From Erythrobasidium yunnanense (Eukaryota; Basidiomycota; Cystobasidiomycetes; Erythrobasidiales; Erythrobasidiaceae): a stretch of 64,000 bases of DNA. Positions 12,800 through 26,681 of this stretch are shown here, piece after piece (positions within the stretch are counted from its first letter, which is position 1; each line of letters begins with the position of its first letter). The stretch is taken from NCBI GenBank assembly GCA_001600175.1, contig BCJC01000003.1:1426001-1490000 (forward strand), in the 5' to 3' direction. The notes under the pieces were generated by a model. That model was not told the origin of the DNA, ran no database searches, and saw only the letters and a list, made by a program, of their open reading frames with translations. Made by a program: the position numbers and the translations under genes.

Positions 12800-13277
12800 G
12801 CTCTTCGCGCTGCGTAAGGGCGATGCGTTGTAGACGACAAGCACATACCACAATCTTGACGGCGACATATTTACTGATTGTGCTGTAGCGGTTTGGCTGG
12901 GCAAAGGCTAACGGCAAGGTCTGATCCAGCTAAGACAGGGAACGCCAGGGTAAGGATGCACAGGTGTACGGTGATATGGAGCAATTGGCTCGTGCTGATG
13001 CTCGCTGCCATGGCGTCCTGCTCTAAGCTGAGATTGTGCAGAGAACGTTACCGCATTAAGTCCGGTCAGGCTTCAAGCACGACGAGTGACGAAGCGAACA
13101 GCTTCATAGCAAATATGCATTGCATTGCAGTGGAAAGCCTTTCATCGCTACCAAGTCGAAGTCGAAGATAAGCTTGAAGGAAGTAGCAGGAGAGCAGTCA
13201 CAATCACTTGCGAATAATCTGGTTCTAAACGCGAGAGGCTTGATACCAGTCCGTGGGTTTGGGTAGGTATATCTGTA
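12800..13277. other. Intergenic between convergent genes
   Basis: This is the shared 3' flank of the phytase-like gene and the F-box gene. I see a 97-codon frame at 12878-13171 but no family signal, and nothing else. Confidence 0.5.
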
Positions 13278-14662
13278 TCACGCTATCCCAGTCGCAGGAG
13301 CACCTGCCTCCCTGCAAATCGAAGAGCAAGTCAGCCATATAGGCCAAATAAGAAGTCTATGACAAAGCAGATCCACTTACAGTTCATGCTGATGCTCGAT
13401 GATGTATTCCTTCAGGAATGGACGGCCGCAATCGCATGTCTTTACGTCGTCTGGATAGCCTCCTCGTTGAATGGCTCTACGAAAGAGCTTTAGAGCTTGA
13501 CTCGGCGCCCTTCTCTTGCTACTGTTGCAAGCTAGCCGACTCATGAGGCGATCGAACGATTCCTTCTGAGTTCCACGATAGACAAACAGGCTAGCATCTT
13601 CGGCATCTAATCCAAGCTCTTCTTCTCCCAAAGTAGGAACCCGGAGAGCTTTAGCAAAGGCTACCTGCTTGCTAATCCAGTCTTGTTCTTTGCGAGTCCT
13701 ACGGAGAATACAGACCTTCAGCTGATGTACCCGCTCACGCATTAGGAGATACTTGCAGATCAGCCTCAGCACGTTCTTGCACCGCCTGAATCAGTTCTTC
13801 ATAGATCGAATGCTCGTGAATAATGTGTTTAGCCAGCCTTGTAGACCGAATTCTCAGTCAAAGGAGGAGCAGCGGAGCCTTCGGTTACGAACATTTCGCT
13901 GATGAACTTCAGCAAGCGCTCTGGATGGATGAAATAGCGCTCTTTGATGAACTCCTGACAGAGTGGATCGTCTATATGTGGTTCCAGCCCGTACTTAGCG
14001 AGAGTTCCTTTCAATTTCTCCGCTCTTGCAGCTTTGCGTTGAGCTTCCATCCAGTCTTTTCTGCATGGTGCACATAGTGGGACGTCTCCAGGTCCTTTGT
14101 CGGTGAAAGTGTTCTCTCCGAAGTGGTCGAGCTTGCTCTCGCATACCCGCTTCTTGTACTCGCTAAGAAGTGTGACGGTGGATCTTGGCAGTAGTTCAGG
14201 TAGCTCTACATTGAAGTGATGGACCAGTAGACGTTTCCAGAGCAGACCTTGGCGGTCCCAAGCCAACCGGTTAAGTATTTTGCAAGTTTTCGATAAGCGA
14301 GCGAATGCGTTAGGACCGGAGTGAAGAAAGATACGCTCCAGGATCTCTGGAGGCAGATGGAGGAGTTGCAGGCGCTGCGTTGCGGACGGTTGGAAGAAAG
14401 ACATGTCTATGTCGCAAGGAACAGGCTCGTCGCGTATGGAGGTGCGCAAAGTCGGGGTCGTCGATTTTGCACCTAGATCCGTGAGCCTGAAGACGAATTC
14501 ACCACTCTCGACGAGAAGCTCGTCATATTGGACTTCGAAGCTGTCGCCTGCGTAGCCGACTTCGCAATCCTCATCGACTATAATCAGCGGCCTGCAGGCC
14601 TTCACTTCTTCATCGTGCAAGCGTGAAAAGTCCTCCCAGCGAGTGTCGGGCGCGCCAGCCAT
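13278..14662 (-). CDS. F-box protein
   Basis: Predicted substrate adaptor of an SCF ubiquitin ligase. The ATG is at 14662-14660. The F-box (about residues 99-150) reads LLHLPPEILERIFLHSG...RLSKTCKILNRLAWD, then LLWKRLLVHHF. A Cys pair (LCAPCRKDW) and a charged helical region follow. The reading frame is carried on by two very short introns, of 34 nt and 31 nt (near 13848-13815 and 13755-13725), which join ENS to HSIYEELIQ and ADLQ to LKVCILRR. A last exon after a GTAAGT donor at 13378 ends in PATGIA, with its TGA at 13280-13278. Without the short introns the first exon would stop at 13829. I recognise no substrate-binding domain. Confidence 0.75.
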
Positions 14663-14964
14663 GTCTCTGGCGCAAGAATCGGACGGAGGCTAACCCGCGA
14701 CGCGCCGCAAAACAGTCAATTTCGGCTTTCTTGAGGGCAGCAGATCCATCTTTGTGATGTCGCCAGCTAGTATTTATTATTCCGCTTGGCATACATCTAC
14801 CACTGCATTAGAGCCGATGAATCACTCGATAACGATCGCGATATGCTATACAACGACTTACACAGCAAGACAGAATGATCACTACTAGATAAGCGGTCTA
14901 TATAACGAGGGATAAAGCTGACTGATTACAGTTGAGAATACGATAGATATTGCGATCTAAAAGA
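14663..14964. other. Intergenic
   Basis: Upstream flank of the F-box gene and downstream flank of the ArfGAP gene. No feature recognised. Confidence 0.4.
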
Positions 14965-16362
14965 TCAAAAGGTGCCCGGACTTCCGAAATAATTCGTCTG
15001 CGCTTGTGTCTGCTGTTGCGGTATGTTGCCAAGAGTGCCGAACGAAGCGGAATGGTATATAGGAGCTGTATAACCAGCTGGGCTCGCGGTACCATTGCTC
15101 AAGAATGGATTGCGCCCAGGATTCGAGCCGAAGTTCTGCATACCGAACTGTGACTGAGGCTGAAAAGCGGGTACTAATGATGCTGAGCTTATTGAAGATA
15201 CGGAAGGAGCTGGTTGAAAAGAAGGAGGTTGCAGATAGGAATTGCTGCGGAGGAAAGAGTTGGTTCCTGTAGCTTGGCTGGAGAAGGAGGACATGGGCGC
15301 TTGCTGATGTTGGTATGCAGACCAGGGAGAAGATATTTGCGAAGGCGAGAAAGAGGAAGATGTCGAAGAAAGCGAAAGACCAGCCAAATCAACCCACACA
15401 TCGTTCTGAACCTGACTGGCGGGTGCTCGACTAAGCACTTGCTGATGTGGCATCTGCCCTTGCGGTTGCTGGTATGGTTGATATGGCTGCTGCGTTTGAT
15501 AGGGCGCATGCTGGATCGGCTGTGATTGCTGCTGGCTGTATGCCTGCATCGGATTGGCCTGCGTATACGGCGACAGGTTTTGCTGCGAATACGATTGCTG
15601 CGCTATAGGTACTTGCGGAGCAGGATACGCCTGAGTCTGATAGCCAGATGCCGGTAGTCCTACTGAAGCTGTCATGGAACGGTTGAAAGGATTGTATGGG
15701 TTTACGGGCACTACAGGAGTGGTACTTCGAGAGACGGTTGGTATAGGAGCCGTTGCAGCTCGCGAAATATGCGTCGCAGCCTGTGCTGCATATCCAGTGC
15801 TTTGCAACGCCAATTCAGCTGGCCTGGTTGAGGGCAGCTGATCGGGGCTGGCAGATCTGTCTCCTGACGTTATTGCGAAGGTGGGAGTCTGAGGACTTGC
15901 TTTCGATTTTGCAACATCGCTTTGGCCTGCTCGTTCTGGTCGCTTGGCTGGGGGTCCATTCACATCCACTTTCTTCACCCGTATGAAAGCCTTCTCCCTG
16001 TACTTGTCCTCGATGTATCTCTGTAGCTGCGAATCTCTCTCGTTGCCTTCTATGTCCAAGGGAGGAGGGTTCCGCGAGATGTCTGGATTGTAGATCTGGT
16101 TCGAGCGTACATTGCCAGCAAGTCTCATCGCGTCGACTTGCTCCTTCGTCCATGTATCAAGCGTCAAGGACTTGACCTTGGAGATGTGTGAACCCATTGA
16201 GCGGTGTATGGTCGCGCACTTGACGCATAGAAATATCCCCAAATTCCAGCTTGCCCATCGCGGAGACGTCGATGTGCAGTCCGCGCAGACGTTGTTTCCT
16301 TCCACAGTCGTTCGCAGGTCATTCAGGATGCGCTCGTTGCGCTGAGAGGCAGCTTTCGACAT
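14965..16362 (-). CDS. ArfGAP-domain protein with Gln/Pro-rich tail
   Basis: Predicted GTPase-activating protein for Arf family G proteins, acting in vesicle budding. It is a single exon of 465 codons from the ATG at 16362-16360. The ArfGAP zinc finger is near residues 10-125: CADC followed sixteen residues later by CVKC, then the arginine-finger segment IHRSMGSHISKVKSL, LDTW and NPDISRNPPPLD. The rest is low complexity, rich in Gln, Pro, Ser and Tyr, with NPF-type motifs (NPFNRS, RNPFLS) that could bind EH-domain endocytic proteins (inference). This layout resembles yeast Age2 and animal SMAP proteins. The frame stays open for 52 more codons, up to 16518, into the start of the divergent FPGS gene; I prefer the internal ATG because homology begins there. 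Confidence 0.88.
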   Translation of the reverse strand: MSKAASQRNERILNDLRTTVEGNNVCADCTSTSPRWASWNLGIFLCVKCATIHRSMGSHISKVKSLTLDTWTKEQVDAMRLAGNVRSNQIYNPDISRNPPPLDIEGNERDSQLQRYIEDKYREKAFIRVKKVDVNGPPAKRPERAGQSDVAKSKASPQTPTFAITSGDRSASPDQLPSTRPAELALQSTGYAAQAATHISRAATAPIPTVSRSTTPVVPVNPYNPFNRSMTASVGLPASGYQTQAYPAPQVPIAQQSYSQQNLSPYTQANPMQAYSQQQSQPIQHAPYQTQQPYQPYQQPQGQMPHQQVLSRAPASQVQNDVWVDLAGLSLSSTSSSFSPSQISSPWSAYQHQQAPMSSFSSQATGTNSFLRSNSYLQPPSFQPAPSVSSISSASLVPAFQPQSQFGMQNFGSNPGRNPFLSNGTASPAGYTAPIYHSASFGTLGNIPQQQTQAQTNYFGSPGTF

Positions 16363-16507
16363 GATCGATTTGTCATGATCCAAGCTTGACCAGAAACCGA
16401 ATGAATGGATGAAGCTGACCTCAGCTTTCGCTGGACTCTTCAGTACAAGTAATAGCAACAAGATATACCGTGGATTCTGCTGTCCTTCTCGAAGAATGTC
16501 CTCGGCC

Positions 16508-18529
16508 ATGTCTGGCAAAAGATCCTACTCCGATGCTATCGAATGCCTAAACTCGCTTCAAGTCTGCTGAGCTCTCTCTGCAGTCTTGATGTTCATTCCT
16601 TCTGACCACATTCTGCAGTCTAATGCTGCGACCATCAATACCATACGAGCAACCGGCGGAAAGCTCGATAAGTACGCCATACCCGAGTCGCTAGACTATC
16701 TCAAGCGGATAGGATACTCTGTGAGTTCTATATGCTTCCAGTCTTAGAGTCTGTTCTCATGCAACCCAGCCCGAAGAGCTCAACGCTCTGAACGTCATTC
16801 ATATAACCGGTACCAAGGGAAAAGTTTGCTCTAGATACTCTCTTCCGTTAGCAATTCAGCTGAAGTATGCTTAGGGATCAACGTCGGCCTTCTGCTCATC
16901 GATACTGACAACCCTGGAACCCGATGCAAAAGTCGGGCTTTATACCTCCCCTCATATGGTGGCAGTGAGGGAGCGGATACGCATCAACGGCGCGCCTCTA
17001 GCAGAAGACAAATTTGCGAAGTACTTCTTCGAAGTATGGGACCGCTTCGAGCAGAACAAGGAGGTTAGTCAAGCTGCATTACATTCCAGCAAGTATGCTG
17101 AGCGTGACGAAACAGCGGATATTCGAGCACACGACGGAGAAGCCAGCATATTTCCGCTACCTGACGACGATGGCTTTCCATGTTTTCTTACAAGAAAAAG
17201 TAGATGCAACTATCCTTGAAGTCGGGATTGGCGGGACATACGACTCTACGAATATCGTGCCGAAACCTATAACGAGCGGCGTCACGGCTCTTGGAATCGA
17301 TCACATCTTCGTACTTGGAAAGACTATTGAAGAAATTGCGCATCAGAAAGGCGGGGTTTACAAGGTCGGGAGCTGTTCTTCGGAGAATGTTGATGAGTCT
17401 GACTCATTATTGGGCTTTGTAGGAGGGCGTACCAGCTCTATCAGTTGAACAGCCAGCTTCAGCGATGCAGGTGCTGCGGACGAGGGCATCAGAACTGAAG
17501 GTAAAACACCCTCCCTCCTTGAATCAATTCGCCGATCCACTAACCTCTGGAAACAGGCTTCCACCTTCAATGCCATTCCACAACATCCAGCTTTAGCTAG
17601 TATCAAGCTCGGCTTGGCTGGCATTCATCAACGCTCAAATGCATCAATGGCAATCGCACTCATTCAATCTTTCCTCGCTTCTCCGTCCGTCCCACAGATA
17701 TTCAAAAGACACTCAATATCCGCTGCGCCCTCACAAGCTCCAGACTCGGCCTGCAGTCTGTGCTTCCTTGATACTAATCTGGTCAGTCCGCCTGAACTGT
17801 CGGAGAAGATGGTAGAAGGCCTGCGGAATACAAGATGGCCTGGTCGCTGTCAGATCATAGAAGATCGACAGCCTTCGAGGAAAGGCGTGACTTGGTATCT
17901 GGATGGAGCACATACAGTGGAGAGCCTGCTCTGCTGCGGAGAATGGTTTGCCGAAGAAGCATTGACATCGGAAACGTACGTGATCTTGCCGCAGAGGTTC
18001 TTTGCATGAGCTTACTTTGCATGTCACCAGGGCGAGAAAACGTATATTGATCTTCAACTGTACGTCTGGGCGATCGGCAGAAGCTATGCTAGGTAGCTTG
18101 GCGGATGCTATGGCGGACAAGCGAGACAACAAACAAGATCTGCTATTCGACCACGTCATCTTCTGCACGAATGTTACATACAGCTCTAGGGCATACAAAG
18201 GCGGTAAGCGTCCATTTGTTTCGCTAACTCAAGTTTCAAGCTGATATCGCTTTACTGCAGACCTAACGTCGAAAGCAGTCGACGACAAAGACCTCGCCGA
18301 GCTGAAAGTCCAGCATGAATTGGCAGAAGCATGGCATAAGCTAGCCAAGTCTCCCGATTCGGGCATCAAATCAGCTACAAAAGTACATGTTCTACCTTCG
18401 ATACAAGATGCGATCGCGCTCGCGGAAAGTACGAGAGAAGGAGAGGAGCCGGTGGATGTACTGGTCAGCGGGAGCTTGCATCTTGTCGGTGGGATCTTCG
18501 AGGTCGCGAAACTAGAATTTGCATTGTAA
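16508..18529 (+). CDS. FPGS: Folylpolyglutamate synthase
   Basis: Predicted ATP-dependent ligase (Mur ligase fold) that adds gamma-linked glutamates to folates, needed for folate retention and one-carbon metabolism in cytosol and mitochondria. The ATG at 16508 gives MSGKRSYSDAIECLNSLQ. After an intron, KLDKYAIPESLDYLKRIGY follows and then the P-loop HITGTKGKGS, split by an intron after the second K-G-K. SPHMVAVRERIRINGAP, YFRYLTTMAFHVFL, ATILEVGIGGTYDSTN and GIDHIFVLGKTIEEIAHQK are family motifs. WPGRCQII and WYLDGAHTVES mark the C-terminal domain, and LVSGSLHLVGG the end. The stop TAA is at 18527-18529. There are at least seven introns. The first 145 bp upstream separate it from the ArfGAP start. 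Confidence 0.93.
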
Positions 18530-18789
18530 AGCACAATTAGACAGCCTTCGGTCACTTTTGTCAGTCCTGCAAGCAGCACATAGACCGTTAGAACCAGCTT
18601 TGCAAGGAAATGTTTATTCTCATCGTCAGGGCAGCTAACGAAAATTTGCAAGAGAATACTAATGTCACAACATCAGATATACTGCATGCGGCAATAAAGC
18701 AACCGAGTAATAACAGGACTAGTTAGGCTGCGATAACGTGTAAATCGAGAAGGAGAAGGGACTAAGTGGACAATGTCGAATGGGCGACC

Positions 18790-21700
18790 TTATGGATGAC
18801 GTTTGCGAGCAGCCCCATTACGCTTGGCATTCCGAGAGACCTCTTGTGGATAGTAGAAGATGATAGCTTGGCTGTCTAGCCAGTCTCTAAGCGCGACTTT
18901 GGAGATCTTGATACCAGCTTGAGTAGCCATAGTCTCGAAGACGGTGAAGCAGATAGGCTGCAGTGCCACACGGACCATCGTCAGACAAACTCAACATAAG
19001 GGGTGGACACAGAAGAGGGACTCACCTCATATCGGAGAAGACGAAGGTATAAGACCTGATCTTTGAGCACCTCTGCTCGGAGACGCTCCCCAGCTGTCTT
19101 CGTCTCTTCAGCTTCTGATTCACTGAGCAGAGTCTCTTCCTGGTCTGATGCCGTCCTGATCGACGAGCTCAGGCTGCCACTCCTACTAGGTCGTCTCCTT
19201 TTCAGAGGCAGAGGCGAAGATGTCGAAGCTGCTGTAGTGGTCTTCTTGCGCGGTTTGATAGATGTGGATTTCGCCTTGGTGTTGGATAAGGCTTTGGCGG
19301 CAGCTGCTACTTCTTTCAGAGGCCTTTCGTCCGAAGAGCCGGATGAGGAGATGCTAGATTTGCGAGATGGAGCAGGAGAGACTGATTTGGGCTTCGGTCT
19401 AGGCTTCCATGGTGCAAGAGCCGGTTCCTTCTTTTCCTTTGACTTCTTGGGCTTGGTCACTTCGCCTTCGTCGCTTTCTGCATCAGACGAGGCATCCGAA
19501 GCTTTGTCCACCTTCTTCTGCTGCCTTCTGTCAAAAGCAGCTTGTGCTTTATCCATCTTCTCCGCTTCGTCGGGATTGATGGCTCTCCAGACTCTGATGA
19601 GCTGTCCTACTAGAACAGGTTTTGCGCCGGATGGTTTATAGCCGTATTTCTTGGTCTCGGCTTGTAAAGCTTCTTTGGACCAGCTGTCGTAGTCTGGTAA
19701 AGAGTATTTGGACTTGTCGAATACAGGAACAGGCTTCTCGATGGCCTTCGCTTTGCCTTTTCCAGGAGCAGCTTTGGAAGGTGGATCGTCGGATGCGGTG
19801 ACCTTAGCAGAAGCTGCTTTCTTCTTGGTCGTCTTGATAGTGGAAGTCAAAGTCGATTGCTTGCTCGACCCCAAAGCCGAAGAGGAGGTAGCCTTCCCAG
19901 GCGAGTCTCCTGCCTGTTTCTTCCTGCTCTTCTTAGCAGTCTTTCCATCTATCTCTGCGAGAGCCTTCAAGATCTCGTCATCTGTGCTAGATTCGTCCGA
20001 AAGCGGTGCCGGCGGCGTAGAGCGATCCTTTGCCTTTCTCTTCGAGGGAGATGTTATAGTAGTCTTGGGCGCGTCTTGCGACAAATCGGAATCGGAGAGC
20101 ATGATAGCGGCGTCTTGATTCTTTGCTTGAGTCTTGCTCCCAACCGACCTTCCACGCTTCTTTGTTTCTACCTCATCGTCTTTTTCGCCTCTAGCGCTCT
20201 CCGTTCCCTTCTCAACAAGCTCATCCTCCCCTACAGCCTTCTTGCTAGCTCTCTTAGCCTTCCTCAATTCCTTCTCTGCGATTGCAAATGCAGTCTCGGT
20301 AAGATGATTTTCGCGTCTTTCCTCTTTGTTCACAGCAGATACTGCATCCCGAAGCATAGATGCATAATTGACTTTTCTCGGTTTCGGCAATTTCGTCTTG
20401 GTAGCAGATGCATCAAGATCATTTCCCTCGCTCTCGTTCCCTGATAAACCCCTCTGTGTATCTTCCATAACACTCTCGGCCTTCAGCTGATCTTCATCGT
20501 CTGCCTTGCCTTTTAGATTCTTCTCCCTAGGAGCAGAAGTCGAGGCAGACGTGGAGATGTCACGCGCTGATTGCTGATGTTGATGCTGATGCAGTAGCGT
20601 TCTCTCTCCTCGGGCTCTTGAAAGGGCGGTGGAGATCTTTGTGCTTCTCATACGCGAGGTGAGGTCCAAAAGCGCTTGTGACGCTAGAGAAGTCTGTGAT
20701 ACGAATGGAAGGTGTTGATTTGGCTGTACTTGCTGTTGAGGAGGAGGAAGAGGAGGCGGCGAGGAGTGTCGAGCTAGAGGTGAGAGTTGACGTGGAGCTG
20801 AGGGAGGCGATGAGAACTGATCGGCTACTGATTTCTGTCGTGGTAGAGGGAATGAAGGAGGAGCTGCTGAAGTCTCGAAAAGTCCGCTTGAGCTGTCCTC
20901 GCCAAATTGTAGTGTACGAGAAAGCACGTTGTTGTTCCAAGAGAGGGAGTTGTCAAGAGGAGAAGAAGGTCGGGGAGCAGACATTGAGGAAGGGGTCGCA
21001 GTGGCAAGAATAGGTTCCGTCGATATCGTCGGTATGGTAAATTGCGTTCCGTTTGAAGGTGACACAGGAGTAGGAGGAGGAGAAGAGGCGTCCTTATAAC
21101 CATCAGTATCAGTTGATTCCCTTTCCTTCCCCCGTCCAGTTACGAGCCAAACTTACGACAACTCTATCCTTGACGGTATCAGCTTCTGATCCCGCGAGGT
21201 TCCATAGATTATACTCAAGATCTTTCGCAAGCATGCTCGCTTGATCTATGAGGGAACGAGATGGTCTGTCGGTGCGCCTGAACGGTCTTGGGAAGCAGGT
21301 TGGTTTCTTTGATGAATGAGCGGATGTAGAAGAGATGATACTGTTGCCTGATTCCGAGTCACTTGCTTTATTGTCATCCAACCCGTTTATCGCTGAAGAA
21401 GGGACTGCGGTAGCTTCAGCTGAAGTAGCGCCTTCTGCATCACTGCCATTGTGGAAAATAGAGACAGTCCGCGCATCTGCTATCTTCATAGCTTTCTCCG
21501 ACAATCTGAATCTCGTTTCCGAATAGCTTCTCAGCTTGCCCGTCCTCTTTTTCGGCGGTACATCCAATGCCATGTCCTGCATGTCACGTTCGCTTTCTCC
21601 TGCACTGCTGCCAGCCTTGTCCTTTCCGAAAAAGGAAGAGGAAGAGGAAGAGGTAGAGGCAGAAGCTTTGGTGTCCTCGGACTTGGCTAACAAAGCAATC

Positions 21701-23148
21701 GCTTTATTCCAATTCTTGCTTCCGACTCCATTGCTGGCGGTCTTCTGATCCTTCGCTAGGTTCTTCATCGACACGCCCACCAGACTGGTACTCGTACTAC
21801 TTTCTTCGTCTTGTTTACCCTTAGCTGCGGTAACGGGGATGTTGGGCAGATAAGCTCCCTTAGCGATTTTCTGAGCGACTTTGATCTTGCCATTCAATTC
21901 GCGCTGCACTTGTGTAGAAGTAGCTTGTGAATGCGCTGATCCACCTTGCGTGAATAGCACCGCTGTACTTTCCCTCGCTTTGCCTTTCCCCTTTACATCC
22001 ACTACATCCTCATCCTCATCCAGGTCGATTGAAGGGTTGGTATTCTCTATATCCGATCCGTTCTTCCCTTTCGCGTTCTTCGTATTCTTATTCTTCTGCT
22101 CCACGCCCACTACGAGCACCTGTTTGCCCTTCCTACTGACCAGATCTTCAAAGAGCGTTTTCTCAGCTATCATCTTGCGGCGCTCATCATCCACACTCTC
22201 CTTCATGTCTCTGACCATCCTCTCCACTAACTCTAATACTGTTCTCGGCGCATATGAGCGAGAAGTAGCGCATTTTGTGATATGTGAAGATTTGGAAGAG
22301 GTGGCTTTGGATACTGTCCATGAGGCTTGGCATACGGGACAGGAGGTTATGATAGCTAGATAGGGAGTGGGGATATTGAGTGTTGCCGATTGTTGAGCGG
22401 AAGTTGAAGTGGAGGCAGAGGCGGATTTCGCGCGTGCGAGCTTGCTGCTCCCTGCGCGGGAAGAGGAGGACGCGGAAGAAGAGTCTGAGAGAGCGGAGAG
22501 AGAAGTGCTTTTGGCGAATAAAGGACGGGCGCGCGGTGCGAACAATGAAGAAGAAGAGGTAGTGGACGCGTTTGCACTACTTGCTCGAAATTTAGAGATG
22601 TTGTTGCGGAATAGGGAAGCGGGGGAATCGCATGCGATGCCGTTCTCCTGTGGAAGGATAGACACTTCTTCTATCTCATTATCGATGTCGCGCAGTGTTG
22701 TCGAGAGTGGCGGCGGGAGTTCAAAGAGCTCATCGTCGTCGCCCTCCAGGACATGCACACTTGCATTAGCGATAGATAGAGGGCTGTTATGTGCGCTTTC
22801 GAGGTCAATTGACGGTTTGCGGTCCTGTTTTGCAAGCAATGCTCTCGATTGTTTTTTGGCGTCTTCTTTCAAGATGGCAGCTGCGCTCTTGAATCCTCCT
22901 ACGTTGTTGTCATTGCTGCGTTTCTTCTTCTTCTTGCCCGTCTTGTCCTTGACGGGCTTCACTACAGTGGATGGCCCAGCTATGATTTCGATATCGGAGT
23001 CGGAAGCAGCAGTATCTACTGATGGTGCTGGCCAGTGTACTGGAGGCCTTCCTTTGAGTCTTCTCTGCTGTCTCTGCTGTTCTTGCTCCCTCTCTGGCTC
23101 GCTGTCTTCTACCACCATCGTCGTGTCGCCGTTGGCATCTGCAGCCAT
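18790..23148 (-). CDS. SLX4: SLX4-like structure-specific endonuclease scaffold
   Basis: Predicted scaffold that activates the SLX1 nuclease and organises repair of branched DNA such as Holliday junctions and replication forks. Three exons (23148-21157, 21092-19026, 18957-18790) give about 1,408 residues. Most of the chain is Ser/Lys-rich and disordered. Near residue 280 is a UBZ4-like zinc finger, SCPVCQASW with a downstream HITKCA, which in this family binds ubiquitin. Near the end LPDYDSWSKEALQAETKKYG and LVGQLIRVW resemble a SAP-like segment. The last 60 residues (LRYEPICFTVF, GIKISKVALRDWLDSQAI) match the conserved SLX4 C-terminal domain that contacts SLX1. The ATG chosen is at 23148-23146. 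The gene is divergent from the thiolase gene. Confidence 0.82.
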
Positions 23149-23656
23149 CGCGTTGCTCTGCTTCCTCAGTGACACTCCTGCTACCTCATGGATGGATCTA
23201 TAGCTGTGTAGCTTGCTCTCAACGATGGCGACGCGTCCTGATCCTGGCAGTCCCTGCGAATGCCCTCGACCTACAATCGGACGCAGATGGGCCAGGCGCA
23301 AGCGCACGCCCAGCGAGAGCAGCGCAGCAATGGTCGCAGAGCGATGATTCGATAGGCCAAGAGGGTGAGTGAGAATAAGTTTGCAGAATGTCAAGAAGTC
23401 GGAAAGCTATCGGGACAAAAGACAGGGCGGATACACGAAGCTGAATTACAAGCAATACGAACCATGTAGAACGAAGCTGGGTATCGCTGTGCAGCTATGA
23501 CCGCTCTTTGCTTGCTGTTTTCTCGCCTAAAAAGTCTAACCGAACAGCCGGCAATTGGGGTGAAGAGAGCCGGCATTAGGGATTATTAACCAAGTCAAGA
23601 CAGTCGCATCTTGGTTCTGCTCCATCCACATCAAATATTTATCTAGTGTCGACGAC
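23149..23656. promoter_or_regulatory. Divergent intergenic region, SLX4 and thiolase genes
   Basis: About 500 bp separate the two divergent starts. No specific operator is recognised; the minus-strand frame continues open upstream of the SLX4 ATG, which leaves an earlier SLX4 start possible. Confidence 0.4.
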
Positions 23657-25580
<1,924 letters not shown>

Positions 25581-26681
25581 GGTCTCCCACGATTTCGCAA
25601 AGTTCTATACGGGGATGCTGCGTCAATCACAGAACACTCGCGATCATTTGGCACGCCCTTGCGAATGTGAATAGACACAGCTTGACTAGTTGGGCTTTTC
25701 TTGTTTCTTGCTATACATAGAGGTTTCCTTGTCCTGATTGCAATGTAGTTTTGAATTGTCTGTTTCGTATTCGATTCATCATCAGCTTTTCGCTAGGTGC
25801 CAACATTGTCAAGACGGTGTTGTCGCTGTTTCCGCCGCACGAAAGCGCACAGCTGCTCGTTAGCGGTCAGTTCGGGGATGATCGGAAAGAGTGTTACGAG
25901 ACCGGATGGATCTCGAAGAGATGGCTCTCTGGTCAGGCATTCAGAAGCAGAGCTGTTTCGAGCCCAAACTCTAGGCGCTCGAATCGTATATGAAAAGAGG
26001 GAAGTCAGGATCACTGCTGACGCTCACAAAGACGCGGGTTGCGTCAGGGAGGAATCGACAGTTCTAGGCGATCTTGTGTCGCTGCAGCAGGCTTCCCGAA
26101 GTTTGAAGCCGGTGTCCGTACGAGCGCGAGTAAGGATGTATTTTCTAGATCTGAAGCTGTTACAATATATAGTCATGCTGTAAGCGCGTACCACACGATG
26201 AGATTTTGCATTCTTGCGTTTCAGTCCAGGCCAATTCAGCGGGACGGGACAAGAGAAGAGTTGGGAGAAGCGAGAAAGGGAAGAGAAAGAAAAGAACAGC
26301 GAGGGATACTGTCCTGATACAGAAGACAAGCAACTCATCGATAACCTCTGGCTAGATTCGGGTACTGGTCAGATCAGATCAGATCAGATCAGTCGGCCAT
26401 ACATCAGCAACACATACATACCAAGATAACGCAGTAATACCACCATAAACATCGCAATTCAAGTGTATATACTGGCCAGAAACAGCTTCCCGCGCAGAGG
26501 TGCTGGCCAGGCCAGGCTGGGCAAGAGAAAGGAAGGGAAAGCCAGCTGGCGAGAGGTTCGCCGGGAGCAAGCAGCTACACCAGTGTAAGCATTACCATCG
26601 TGTATTCTACACGACATAGTCCGATGTTGACGGCGAACGATACCTCTTTCCATCGCCGACAGCCTCGCCTGACTTGGAATA
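25581..26681. other. Long intergenic region upstream of SWI1
   Basis: About 1.1 kb without a recognisable gene. It holds short frames without family signal and a (AGATC)n tandem repeat near 26369-26392. It probably carries the SWI1 promoter and 5' leader. Confidence 0.5.
26368..26392. repeat. Pentanucleotide tandem repeat (TCAGA)n
   Basis: Nearly five perfect copies of a 5-bp unit (TCAGA, equally AGATC) lie about 290 bp upstream of the SWI1 ATG. Such a repeat can vary in copy number by slippage; a regulatory role is not shown. Confidence 0.9.

Noticed and set aside
12878-13171. Plus-strand frame between the phytase-like and F-box genes
   Set aside because: Short, no homology signal, lies in a convergent 3' flank.
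22409-23203. Long plus-strand frame (264 codons) inside the SLX4-like gene
   Set aside because: It is antisense to a Ser-rich coding exon; biased codons of the real frame leave the opposite strand open. Its sequence has no family signal.
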